Assembly (NCBI RefSeq): GCF_001983105.1
Contig: NZ_MOMC01000124.1
Coordinates: forward strand, 2,250 to 7,656
DNA: 5,407 nt
Direction of reading: 5' to 3'
Source of the DNA: Pseudofrankia asymbiotica
GTDB taxonomy: Bacteria; Actinomycetota; Actinomycetes; Frankiales; Frankiaceae
Part shown: positions 1-4,582 of the stretch, one piece after another
How the letters are laid out: the number at the start of each line of letters is the position of its first letter
Position numbering within the stretch: the first letter of the stretch is position 1
Translations under genes and position numbers: made by a program
Notes under the pieces: generated by a model
Seen by the model: only the letters and a program-made list of their open reading frames with translations
Database searches by the model: none
Told to the model about the DNA's origin: nothing

Positions 1-186
1 CCGCCGCCAAGCCACAGGTGGAGGTCTTACCCAAGATCGAGGGTGGCAATTGGTGTGGCTGCGCGGACCGAGTGTTGATCTCTACCGCGCCAGGCCGCTT
101 CTTCCTGATTGAAGAACATCGCGTTGACGGTGATGAGCCTGCCGGCAGCGGTGGCCACCCATAGCAGCCGGTGATCTGGTGGGATC
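1..186. other. No confident gene; left edge of window
   Basis: Nothing here is supported as a gene. One plus-strand frame (position 3 onward) is open from the window edge to about position 161, and a 65-codon minus-strand ORF (27-224, GTG start) covers the same bases. Neither has a Shine-Dalgarno I can see, and the minus-strand ORF's third-position G/C is clearly below that of the firm genes in this window. The stretch leads into the decayed HNH gene and may be more of the same degraded locus, but I cannot match it to that family. Confidence 0.4.
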
Positions 187-552
187 TTGAGTGCGGCTTG
201 GCACGCTGCTCCCGGTTTTCCCACCAGACAATCAGATGCAGACGCCCATCCGCGGCTCTCTGGCGGCGAACCCGCAGGTCATAGTCCTCTGCGCGAAGCC
301 ACAAATGTAGGCCTTGACCACACCCCCGGATGGCAACTCCACCAACCCCAACCAGGCCACTTCACCTGGAGCACCCTCACCGGCCACACCCACCACGTCA
401 ACACCAATTCCAACGACGAAGAAGGCCACCTCCCGGAGGAAGACCCCCACCCCTGGACCACCAGCCCCACCAGCACGACGTCCGACACCCAGACCATCAC
501 CCGGGACCTGCCGAGCAGCCGGTCCATAGCCGACGGGCCCTGCCCGTTCTAA
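187..552 (+). pseudogene. Decayed C-terminal fragment of a DUF222/13E12-type HNH endonuclease
   Basis: The translated frame follows the C-terminal order of DUF222/13E12 HNH proteins: an FP..TR block, an SDADAHP block where family members have a CDxDH-P core, then GGEPA, SPL, and GWQLHQPQPGHFTW followed by TGHTHHV, which matches the usual GW-x-QP-x-PG-x-F-x-W-x-TG tail. A Pro/Thr-rich end follows before the stop at 552. The catalytic LCRxHH part is unrecognisable in this frame (REATNVGLD in its place). A better LC, RSHKCRP, DHTPGW reading appears only if one extra base is removed near 293 and another near 315. The key Cys and His residues are therefore lost and the N-terminal DUF222 domain is absent, so I read this as a pseudogene. 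The family assignment rests on motif memory. The left boundary is arbitrary and the coding start is not real. Confidence 0.5.
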
Positions 553-673
553 AACCCAGGGACACGACCCCACCACCCGGCCCATCCACCACGGACACGA
601 GCCCATCTAAGCCCGCGCCCTCGGTCGAGCTGACCATCTGGGAGCTTCCGCTCCATTACCAGGCGCATTTCCA

Positions 674-787
674 CTACGAGGGGCGTCCCGCCTGAGGTCG
701 GGCGGTCCGGCGGCCGTTGACGCCGGCGCTCGCGGCATGACCGCCGGTGGGAGTGCCGGTGGGAGTGCCGGTCGCCGACTGGCTCAT
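674..787 (-). CDS. Small 37-residue ORF, possibly the truncated N-terminus of a TetR-type regulator
   Basis: ATG at 787-785 is preceded by AAGGGAG (800-794) with a 6-base spacer, as good a ribosome site as those of the firm genes here. The product is 37 residues: MSQSATG, two TPTG repeats, GGHAASAG, then RRTARPQAGRPS and a TAG stop at 676-674. Such a Thr/Pro/Ala-rich leader ending in Arg-Pro-x-x-Gly-Arg-Pro-Ser is common just before the helix-turn-helix of TetR-family repressors. No HTH follows in any frame, so this may be a TetR gene cut off after its leader. It could equally be a genuine small peptide or leader ORF, or chance. It overlaps no other gene. The function is unknown. Confidence 0.35.
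   Translation of the reverse strand: MSQSATGTPTGTPTGGHAASAGVNGRRTARPQAGRPS
743..772. repeat. 12-bp tandem repeat, 2.5 copies
   Basis: GCCGGTGGGAGT occurs at 743-754 and 755-766, followed by a half copy GCCGGT at 767-772, all identical. On the minus strand it encodes the Thr-Pro-Thr-Gly repeats of the 37-residue ORF. Twelve bases keeps the reading frame, so length changes would add or remove four residues. Confidence 0.85.
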
Positions 788-1002
788 TCGTCTCTCCCTT
801 TCGGTGGCCACGGTCTGCTACCAGCGGACGAGGCCCAGCGTCGTCAACGCCTTAGCCGTCGGCAGCTCGCGAGGTGATGCTGTGGGGTTGGAGCCGGAGG
901 CGCGTGCGCGCCCGGGTCGGTCCGGTGTCCCTAACCGACCTCGGCCGAGGAAGGGAATTCCGCCGTGGTCCAACGCCAATCTCGCATGCTCGGCGCCGAG
1001 GA

Positions 1003-1043
1003 TTCGCACAGCGCTGGTGCTGGCGCCGGTTCGAACAGCGCTG
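1003..1043. repeat. 14-bp direct repeat pair, 27-bp period
   Basis: TTCGCACAGCGCTG (1003-1016) and TTCGAACAGCGCTG (1030-1043) differ at one base. The bases after each copy are also partly alike (about 8 of 13), so this looks like an old 27-bp tandem duplication. It lies in the gene-poor region about 110-150 bases downstream of the DUF4232 gene's stop codon. No function is suggested by the context. Confidence 0.7.
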
Positions 1044-1155
1044 ACGCCGGCGCGGACGCTGGCGAGCGCGCGCCCCGGCGAACCGTCGCGATCCTCGTCC
1101 ACGGGGACGCGCTACTGACCTGGCTTGACTGACCGAGACGTGGGCGCCGGCGGCG

Positions 1156-1707
1156 TCAGCCACCGAGCACGTTCCCGATCGCGGTGGCGGAGAGCAGGCC
1201 GATCGCCGGGTTCAGGCAGGCGTCCGCGCCGGCGAGCGGGATGAACCTGGACCCGCCGCCACCGGGCGGGGTGACGCGCACGCCCGCGGCCGGTCCGTAG
1301 GTGCCCTTGTCGAGGCAGCCTTCCAGCGCGCCCGCGTCCGCGGCGGCGAGAGTGAAGCCCGTCGTGCCCCCCGGCCGCAGCGTCACCGCAGCGCCGGGGG
1401 CGCCGGAGCGGTCCGACGACGCTCCGAGCTGGTGGCCGCGCTGGTCGACATAGGCCACGGTCGGATATCCGGAGATCAGGCAGGTCCGGTCGCCGTTGTA
1501 GGTATAGGTGATCGTCCGGTAGTTGGTCCCGGCGGTGCCCCCCTCGGAGGTCACGGCCGGGACCAGGTCATCGGACGCGCAGCGGCTGACCGGCTGGTCG
1601 GCCGGCCCCTCGGCCGCCGCGACCTCAGCTCCGGCCCCTGCGGCTCCGGCCCCTGCGGCACCTACCGACAGAACGCCCATCAAGATGACATTGGCTGTCC
1701 TTCGCAT
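1156..1707 (-). CDS. Secreted DUF4232 domain protein
   Basis: 183 residues. The N-terminus is a Sec-type signal peptide: MRRTAN, a hydrophobic Ile/Leu/Val stretch, then an Ala/Gly-rich run ending near residue 32 (AEVAAA), with no lipobox cysteine. The mature part begins near C43 and carries the DUF4232 pattern: a first Cys, a Thr/Tyr-rich strand, then TCLISGYPTVAYVDQRG (75-91), which is the family's C-x-L-x-G-[YF]-P-x-V core, and RPGGTTGF (111-118). Four cysteines (43, 76, 131, 164) could form two disulfides outside the cell; this pairing is inferred. ATG at 1707 follows AAGGGGGAG (1720-1712), about 4 bases away. The family is widespread in actinobacteria and has no established activity. No partner gene is adjacent on this strand; the next gene upstream is 304 bases away. 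Confidence 0.85.
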   Translation of the reverse strand: MRRTANVILMGVLSVGAAGAGAAGAGAEVAAAEGPADQPVSRCASDDLVPAVTSEGGTAGTNYRTITYTYNGDRTCLISGYPTVAYVDQRGHQLGASSDRSGAPGAAVTLRPGGTTGFTLAAADAGALEGCLDKGTYGPAAGVRVTPPGGGGSRFIPLAGADACLNPAIGLLSATAIGNVLGG

Positions 1708-1902
1708 TGTTCTCCCCCTTCGTGCGCCGGCTCCGAACCGCGCGTCGGCGTGGAGACCGCCGAGTCGGTTCTCACCGCCGGTTCGCCAGCTCCCAGTGCG
1801 CTACATGGAGATCGACCACACCGGCAGCCTCCCCGCCTGGACCAACAGCGAACACGGAGAGTGACAGTCCGGGGACAACGACCCTTGTGGGGCGGCTGGC
1901 CC

Positions 1903-1918
1903 GTGTCACCGTTGACAC
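1903..1918. promoter_or_regulatory. Perfect 6-4-6 palindrome, operator candidate
   Basis: GTGTCACCGTTGACAC consists of GTGTCA, a 4-base spacer and TGACAC. The size and symmetry fit a binding site for a dimeric HTH regulator. It lies 196 bases upstream of the DUF4232 start and 94 bases beyond the oxidoreductase stop, so its target is unclear. Its right arm also forms a TTGACA hexamer reading rightward, but no gene lies downstream on that strand. Confidence 0.35.
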
Positions 1919-1970
1919 CGCCAGCCCCGCCAGCCCCGCCAGCACCGCCAGCACCGACGGCACCGACGGC
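1917..1970. repeat. Array of six 9-bp tandem repeats
   Basis: Six contiguous units: ACCGCCAGC, CCCGCCAGC twice, ACCGCCAGC, then ACCGACGGC twice. The first two bases overlap the palindrome at 1903-1918. The unit keeps reading frame and would encode Thr/Pro/Ser-Ala type repeats, but no gene with a ribosome site reads through it. The pairwise identical neighbours suggest recent unit duplication by slippage. Confidence 0.85.
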
Positions 1971-2011
1971 ACAGCGGCGCCGCGGCCGGCCTGATCTTCG
2001 GTGAAGGTCGT

Positions 2012-3109
2012 TCAGGCGGCGGTGGGTCCGAACTGTTCGACGAAGCGGCCGGTGAACAGGTCGACGCCCTTGTACTCGGAGACCGTCGCGGCCGGGACGA
2101 CGGCCGGGCCCTCGGGCGTGGGCATCTGCCCGACGCCGCCGCTCGGCCCGAGCGGCAGCAGGATGATCGGATGTGGCAGTGGCTGGTAGGTGGCCGTGGG
2201 CCGCTCGCCCCGCAGCTGGGCGGTGATGTTCGCCGCCACGACCTCCGCGTGCCGCAGGGCGTAGGCGGCCATCTTGTCCTCGGCGACATCGGTGAGGTCG
2301 CCGACCGCGTAGACATGGCCATGCCCCGCGACATTCAGGGTGTCGCTCACGGCGACCTCGCCCCGTGCGGTGAGGGTGGTGAGCCGGCCGTCGGCGAGGT
2401 AGTCGCTGTTGACGCGCGCGCCGTGGGCCTGGAACCAGATGTCGGCGGTGATCTCGGCGCCGCCGGTCGTGGCGACGGTGAACGCCCCGGCCCGGCCGGC
2501 CTCGGTCGGCGGCGGCGCCGTCAGGCTGGTTCCCAGGCGCAGCTGGATGCCCATGCCATCGAGCTGGCGGCGCAGGTCGTCGCGCAGCTCCGGCTCGAAG
2601 CCCGGCAGCAGGCTCTCGGCGGGATCGACGACGGTCACGGACTTGTTCGGCCAGGCTTCCTTGATCTCGCCGGCGAACTCCAGCCCGACCGGGCCCGCAC
2701 CGACGATCAGCACCCGTTCGGCGGCGGCCAGCTCCTTGTGGGTGTCACGCAGGTCCGCCAGCGCGTCCTCGGTGGCGTCGACCCTCGACTTGGCCGGGTA
2801 GGCGTAGCTGGAGCCGGTGGCGAGTACCAGGTAGTCCGCCCGCACGCGCCGGCCCGAGGAGAGGGTGACACCGCCGGGGTCCGCCGAGACCGCTCGCTCG
2901 CGAATCACCGTGCCCCGGGTCAGCATTGTGGCGAAAGGAAAGAACATCCTCGGGGCCCAGGCCGGCCGCACCAGTGCCCGCAGAGATCCGGCCGCGTTGA
3001 CGAAGGCGTCCCGTGGATCGATGAGGACGACATCGGCCGCGGCCTCGAGTGCCTTGGCGACCGCCGCGCCGCCATAACCCCCGCCGACGACCACAACCGT
3101 ACTGCTCAT
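2012..3109 (-). CDS. FAD-dependent NAD(P)H oxidoreductase, AIF/AMID/FSP1-like (NDH-2 type)
   Basis: 365 residues, the usual length of this group. The first Rossmann fold opens at the N-terminus with VVVVGGGYGG (5-14) for FAD. ATGSSY (97-102) closes the FAD part. A second Rossmann fold, VLIVGAGPVGLEFAGE (133-148), binds NAD(P)H. YAVGDL (267-272) is the conserved FAD-contacting GD motif. The C-terminus YKGVDLFTGRFVEQFG (346-361) matches the K-G-x-D-L-F-x-G-R-[FY] ending of bacterial and fungal AIF-like/FSP1 proteins. Family members pass electrons from NAD(P)H to quinones or other acceptors; the acceptor here is unknown. There is no transmembrane segment or signal peptide, so it is cytoplasmic or membrane-peripheral. 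The chosen ATG at 3109 lies 13 codons inside the longest ORF because it has GGGAG nine bases upstream and directly begins the first beta strand. It is divergent from the MmyB-like regulator. Confidence 0.92.
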   Translation of the reverse strand: MSSTVVVVGGGYGGAAVAKALEAAADVVLIDPRDAFVNAAGSLRALVRPAWAPRMFFPFATMLTRGTVIRERAVSADPGGVTLSSGRRVRADYLVLATGSSYAYPAKSRVDATEDALADLRDTHKELAAAERVLIVGAGPVGLEFAGEIKEAWPNKSVTVVDPAESLLPGFEPELRDDLRRQLDGMGIQLRLGTSLTAPPPTEAGRAGAFTVATTGGAEITADIWFQAHGARVNSDYLADGRLTTLTARGEVAVSDTLNVAGHGHVYAVGDLTDVAEDKMAAYALRHAEVVAANITAQLRGERPTATYQPLPHPIILLPLGPSGGVGQMPTPEGPAVVPAATVSEYKGVDLFTGRFVEQFGPTAA

Positions 3110-3118
3110 GATTCTCAG

Positions 3119-3123
3119 CTCCC
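3119..3123 (-). promoter_or_regulatory. Ribosome binding site that fixes the oxidoreductase start
   Basis: GGGAG on the minus strand, nine bases before ATG 3109-3107. The alternative upstream ATG at 3148-3146 sits in the loop of an inverted repeat, has no comparable site, and would add 13 residues (MSSPTLCPWELRI) not expected before the Rossmann strand. Confidence 0.75.
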
Positions 3124-3132
3124 ATGGACACA

Positions 3133-3170
3133 GGGTCGGGCTCGACATCGCCGAGCCCCTTTTCCGACCC
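3133..3170. promoter_or_regulatory. Nested inverted repeats in the divergent promoter region, operator or leader-hairpin candidate
   Basis: Two perfect 7-bp inverted repeats share this site. The outer one is GGGTCGG (3133-3139) with CCGACCC (3164-3170). The inner one is GGGCTCG (3138-3144) with CGAGCCC (3152-3158), with a 7-base loop. Because the left arms overlap by two bases, the two full stems exclude each other, or they form one stem with a bulge of CCCTTTT (3157-3163). The site lies 24-61 bases upstream of the oxidoreductase ATG. Reading rightward, the inner stem followed by C and TTTT resembles an intrinsic terminator, but no plus-strand gene ends here. An operator for the adjacent regulator is the likeliest reading. 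Confidence 0.5.
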
Positions 3171-3248
3171 TTGCCAGTGGGCGCACGCCCAGGAAGGCCG
3201 CGCTGAGGGTGGTAGTGGCGGGGACACCAACACGGGCCGGGACGCTGT

Positions 3249-3254
3249 TACGGT
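3249..3254 (+). promoter_or_regulatory. Possible -10 element of a leaderless promoter for the regulator
   Basis: TACGGT matches the actinobacterial TAnnnT -10 pattern and ends exactly seven bases before the GTG start at 3261, the spacing expected if transcription begins at the start codon. No Shine-Dalgarno is seen before that GTG, which fits a leaderless mRNA. No good -35 hexamer is present at 16-19 bases upstream. Confidence 0.35.
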
Positions 3255-3260
3255 CGGACG

Positions 3261-4115
3261 GTGAGCGACAACGAGCTCGGGCTCTTCCTGCGCACACACC
3301 GCGAGAAGATCGGCCCGGCCGAGGTCGGCCTGCCCACCGGACCGCGCCGCCGTGCCCCTGGGCTACGCCGCTCCGAGGTGGCGGCCCTCGCCGGCGTCAG
3401 CGTCGAGTACGTGATCAGGCTTGAGCAGGGACGCGACCGCCGACCGTCGCCGCCGGTGCTCTCCGCTCTCGCCGACGCGCTCCGGCTGACCATGAGCGAA
3501 CGCCTCCACCTGCACCGGCTGACGAAGGCCGCCGATCCGGGATTCAACTGCCGGGGGCTGGGCAGCCCATCCCGCGTCGTCCGCCCGACCGTGCGGGCCC
3601 TGCTCGACCGCCTCGAGCCCACCCCCGCGGTGCTGCTCAACCCGCTCAGCGACATCCTCGCGCACACCGCCGGCTACGAACGGCTCGCCAGGCCCACGGG
3701 ACTGTTGGACACCGCGCTGCCCAACCTCGCCCGGTACGTCTTCACCGACGGCCGCGCCCGCGCCGCATACCCCGACTGGGACCACGTCGCCGACGAACAG
3801 GTCGCGGCGCTCAAGCAAGGCCCGTTCCGTGCCCGCCCGGACATGGCGGCGTTCGCGGACGAGCTGACGGTCACCGCGGGCGAGGCCTTCACCCACCGGG
3901 TCGACGCGATTCCCAGCCTGGCGAAGACCAGCGGCATCCTGCGCCTCGCCCACCCCGGTGCCGGCGCGTTTCGGCTCGCCTACGAGACCCTCGAGCTCCC
4001 CGCCGACGACGACCAGCGGCTGATCGTCTACCTGCCCGCCGACGCGGCGACCGCCGCGGCGCTGGACCAGCTCGACCGCGACCGAACGCAGCCGCTGCGC
4101 CTCGTCGTTCGGTGA
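3261..4115 (+). CDS. MmyB-like helix-turn-helix transcriptional regulator
   Basis: 284 residues, the normal size for this family. The XRE-type HTH domain covers about 5-88: ELGLFLRTHRE at the start, then GLRRSEVAALAGVSVEYVIRL (34-54) forming the helix-turn-helix, followed by EQGRDRRPSPPVLSALADAL (55-74), a hallmark of this group. A link (90-108) leads to the MmyB-like ligand-binding domain (PF17765 type, about 109-281), with LLNPLSDILAHTAGYERL (125-142) and a closing beta stretch FRLAYETLELPADDDQRLIV (237-256). Such regulators usually control a neighbouring oxidoreductase or dehydrogenase gene read in the opposite direction, as here. The ligand is unknown. GTG at 3261 is chosen because the protein aligns with the family from its first residues; no ribosome site precedes it, so it may be leaderless. 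The likely target is the divergent FSP1-like gene and itself. Confidence 0.93.
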   Translation: MSDNELGLFLRTHREKIGPAEVGLPTGPRRRAPGLRRSEVAALAGVSVEYVIRLEQGRDRRPSPPVLSALADALRLTMSERLHLHRLTKAADPGFNCRGLGSPSRVVRPTVRALLDRLEPTPAVLLNPLSDILAHTAGYERLARPTGLLDTALPNLARYVFTDGRARAAYPDWDHVADEQVAALKQGPFRARPDMAAFADELTVTAGEAFTHRVDAIPSLAKTSGILRLAHPGAGAFRLAYETLELPADDDQRLIVYLPADAATAAALDQLDRDRTQPLRLVVR

Positions 4116-4166
4116 CGCGGACCTCCGGTTGAGCCGGGCCCGCGGTTCGGCAACCTCAGGTCCGCG
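4116..4166. terminator. Long potential hairpin directly after the regulator stop codon
   Basis: CGCGGACCT (4116-4124) pairs perfectly with AGGTCCGCG (4158-4166). Inside that, GGTT (4127-4130) pairs with AACC (4152-4155) across a 2x2 internal loop, and GCCG (4133-4136) pairs with CGGC (4148-4151) after a 2-base bulge. That gives 17 pairs and an 11-base loop. It starts on the base after the TGA. It has no U-tract, as is common for actinobacterial terminators, and lies between the regulator and a convergent remnant, so it could end transcription from both sides. The right arm belongs to the first of three 22-bp repeats, so alternative pairings with the later copies are possible. Confidence 0.55.
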
Positions 4167-4210
4167 GCTCGGCAACCTCAGGTCCGCGGTTCGGCTACCT
4201 CAGGTCCGCG
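4141..4210. repeat. Three 22-bp tandem repeats
   Basis: Units at 4141-4162, 4163-4184 and 4185-4206 are followed by the first four bases of a fourth. Each reads CGCGG, then TTCGG (CTCGG in unit 2), CAACC (CTACC in unit 3), TCAGG and TC. Only two substitutions separate them. A degenerate inverted copy lies at 4116-4136. The last unit overlaps the stop codon of the minus-strand remnant at 4200-4202. The close identity suggests recent duplication. Confidence 0.9.
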
Positions 4211-4376
4211 CGACCAGCCGGCGACGTAGCTCGGGGCGCAGGGACAGGTCCCCGGTCATGTGGGAGACGCCGGCGATGCCGGTGCCAGGGCACCACCTCG
4301 TCGATGCCGTCGGGAGTGGCGTCGTCGAGCACGACGTCAACGTCGGGCACGACGTCGGGCTTGACGCGGCTCCCAT
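4200..4376 (-). pseudogene. Frameshifted gene remnant, possibly the tail of a flavin monooxygenase-like protein
   Basis: Two adjoining minus-strand frames have strongly G/C-biased third positions. From about 4376 to 4288 one frame reads GSRVKPDVVPDVDVVLDD, then ATPDGIDEVVP. From 4286 to 4203 the next reads GTGIAGVSHMTGDLSLRP, then ELRRRLVART, before a TGA at 4202-4200. Dropping a single base (4287) joins them as DEVVPGTGIAG. A V-x-L-D-D, then D-x-V-V-x-G-T-G, then L-x-P-E-L-R-x-R-L order resembles the late NAD(P)-binding part of flavin-containing monooxygenase-like proteins. It is far shorter than any such enzyme and has no start. Upstream of 4376 the codon bias disappears. The coding remnant is moderately supported; the family is a guess. 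Confidence 0.35.
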
Positions 4377-4428
4377 ATTCGCGGGAGTGTACTGCCACTA
4401 ATTTTCGCGGGAATCCGCTCCCACGAAT
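4377..4428. promoter_or_regulatory. Three-copy WTTCGYGGGAR motif, operator candidate
   Basis: ATTCGCGGGAG occurs at 4377-4387 (+), TTTCGCGGGAA at 4403-4413 (+), and ATTCGTGGGAG at 4428-4418 (-). The first and third form an imperfect inverted repeat (11 of 13 bases, 4377-4389 against 4416-4428) around the second. The cluster is the most A/T-rich spot near the sulfotransferase and ends 154 bases before its ATG. No clear -35/-10 pair accompanies it, although TTGACG lies just left at 4361-4366. Confidence 0.4.
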
Positions 4429-4582
4429 CCGGCGCGCCGCGGCCCCTGGCCAGGCCAGCTCGGTGTCCGCCTTTCCTTCGCCGAGGCCACATCGGCCGTC
4501 GCCGTCCCCCCTCTCGACGCATCCGCCGGCGGCGCCGTGCCCGGCGCCAGCCCGGGCACCCAGCCACCCCAGGAGCAGACGC
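4429..4582. other. Upstream region of the sulfotransferase
   Basis: No gene with a start signal is visible. One plus-strand frame stays open with high third-position G/C up to and past the sulfotransferase start, but it is in a different frame from that gene and has no ribosome site, so it is not called. The stretch has G/C-rich palindromes such as GGCGCGCC (4431-4438). It contains the strong ribosome site AGGAG at 4571-4575. Confidence 0.4.

Larger units (their letters stand above)
553..1155. other. Gene-poor region with a small ORF and short direct repeats
   Basis: About 600 bases without a firm gene. ORFs of 94-123 codons are open on both strands, but they overlap each other, have mediocre third-position G/C and show no recognisable domain. 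The supportable contents are the 37-codon ORF with a good ribosome site (674-787), a 12-bp tandem repeat inside it, a 14-bp direct repeat pair at 1003-1043, and two copies of ACTGACC spaced 14 bases apart (1114-1120 and 1128-1134) just downstream of the DUF4232 gene. A short plus-strand stretch ending at 695 (IWELPLHYQAHFHYEGRPA) looks protein-like, but I cannot assign it. Confidence 0.5.
1708..2011. other. Intergenic region with palindrome and 9-bp repeats
   Basis: This is the upstream region of the DUF4232 gene and the downstream region of the oxidoreductase. It contains the DUF4232 ribosome site (1712-1720), a weak hairpin (GAGACCG at 1753-1759 against CGGTTCTC at 1766-1773, one bulged base), the palindrome at 1903-1918 and the repeat array at 1917-1970. 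A 66-codon minus-strand ORF (1772-1972) with a hydrophobic start is created largely by the repeats and has no ribosome site, so I do not call it. Confidence 0.6.

Noticed and set aside
27..224. 65-codon minus-strand ORF with GTG start
   Set aside because: No ribosome site, mediocre third-position G/C, no recognised motif, and it overlaps the start of the HNH remnant on the other strand.
818..1102. 94-codon minus-strand ORF (and overlapping 123- and 103-codon ORFs)
   Set aside because: They overlap in three frames, coding bias is weaker than in real genes here, and no domain or ribosome site is visible.
1138..1155. G/C-rich palindromic bases after the DUF4232 stop as a terminator
   Set aside because: Only short self-complementary pieces (such as CGCCGGCG) are present; no convincing stem could be drawn.
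1772..1972. 66-codon minus-strand ORF with hydrophobic N-terminus
   Set aside because: The hydrophobic start is a translation of the 9-bp repeat array and no ribosome site precedes it.
3146..3148. Upstream ATG of the oxidoreductase ORF as true start
   Set aside because: No ribosome site, placed in the loop of the inverted repeat, and the added residues do not fit the Rossmann fold start; ATG 3109 has GGGAG.
2171..3424. 417-codon plus-strand ORF
   Set aside because: It lies antisense over the oxidoreductase, crosses the divergent promoter and enters the regulator gene in another frame; a shadow of high-GC coding sequence.
3363..4175. 270-codon minus-strand ORF opposite the regulator
   Set aside because: Antisense shadow; the plus-strand frame has clear HTH and ligand-binding domains.
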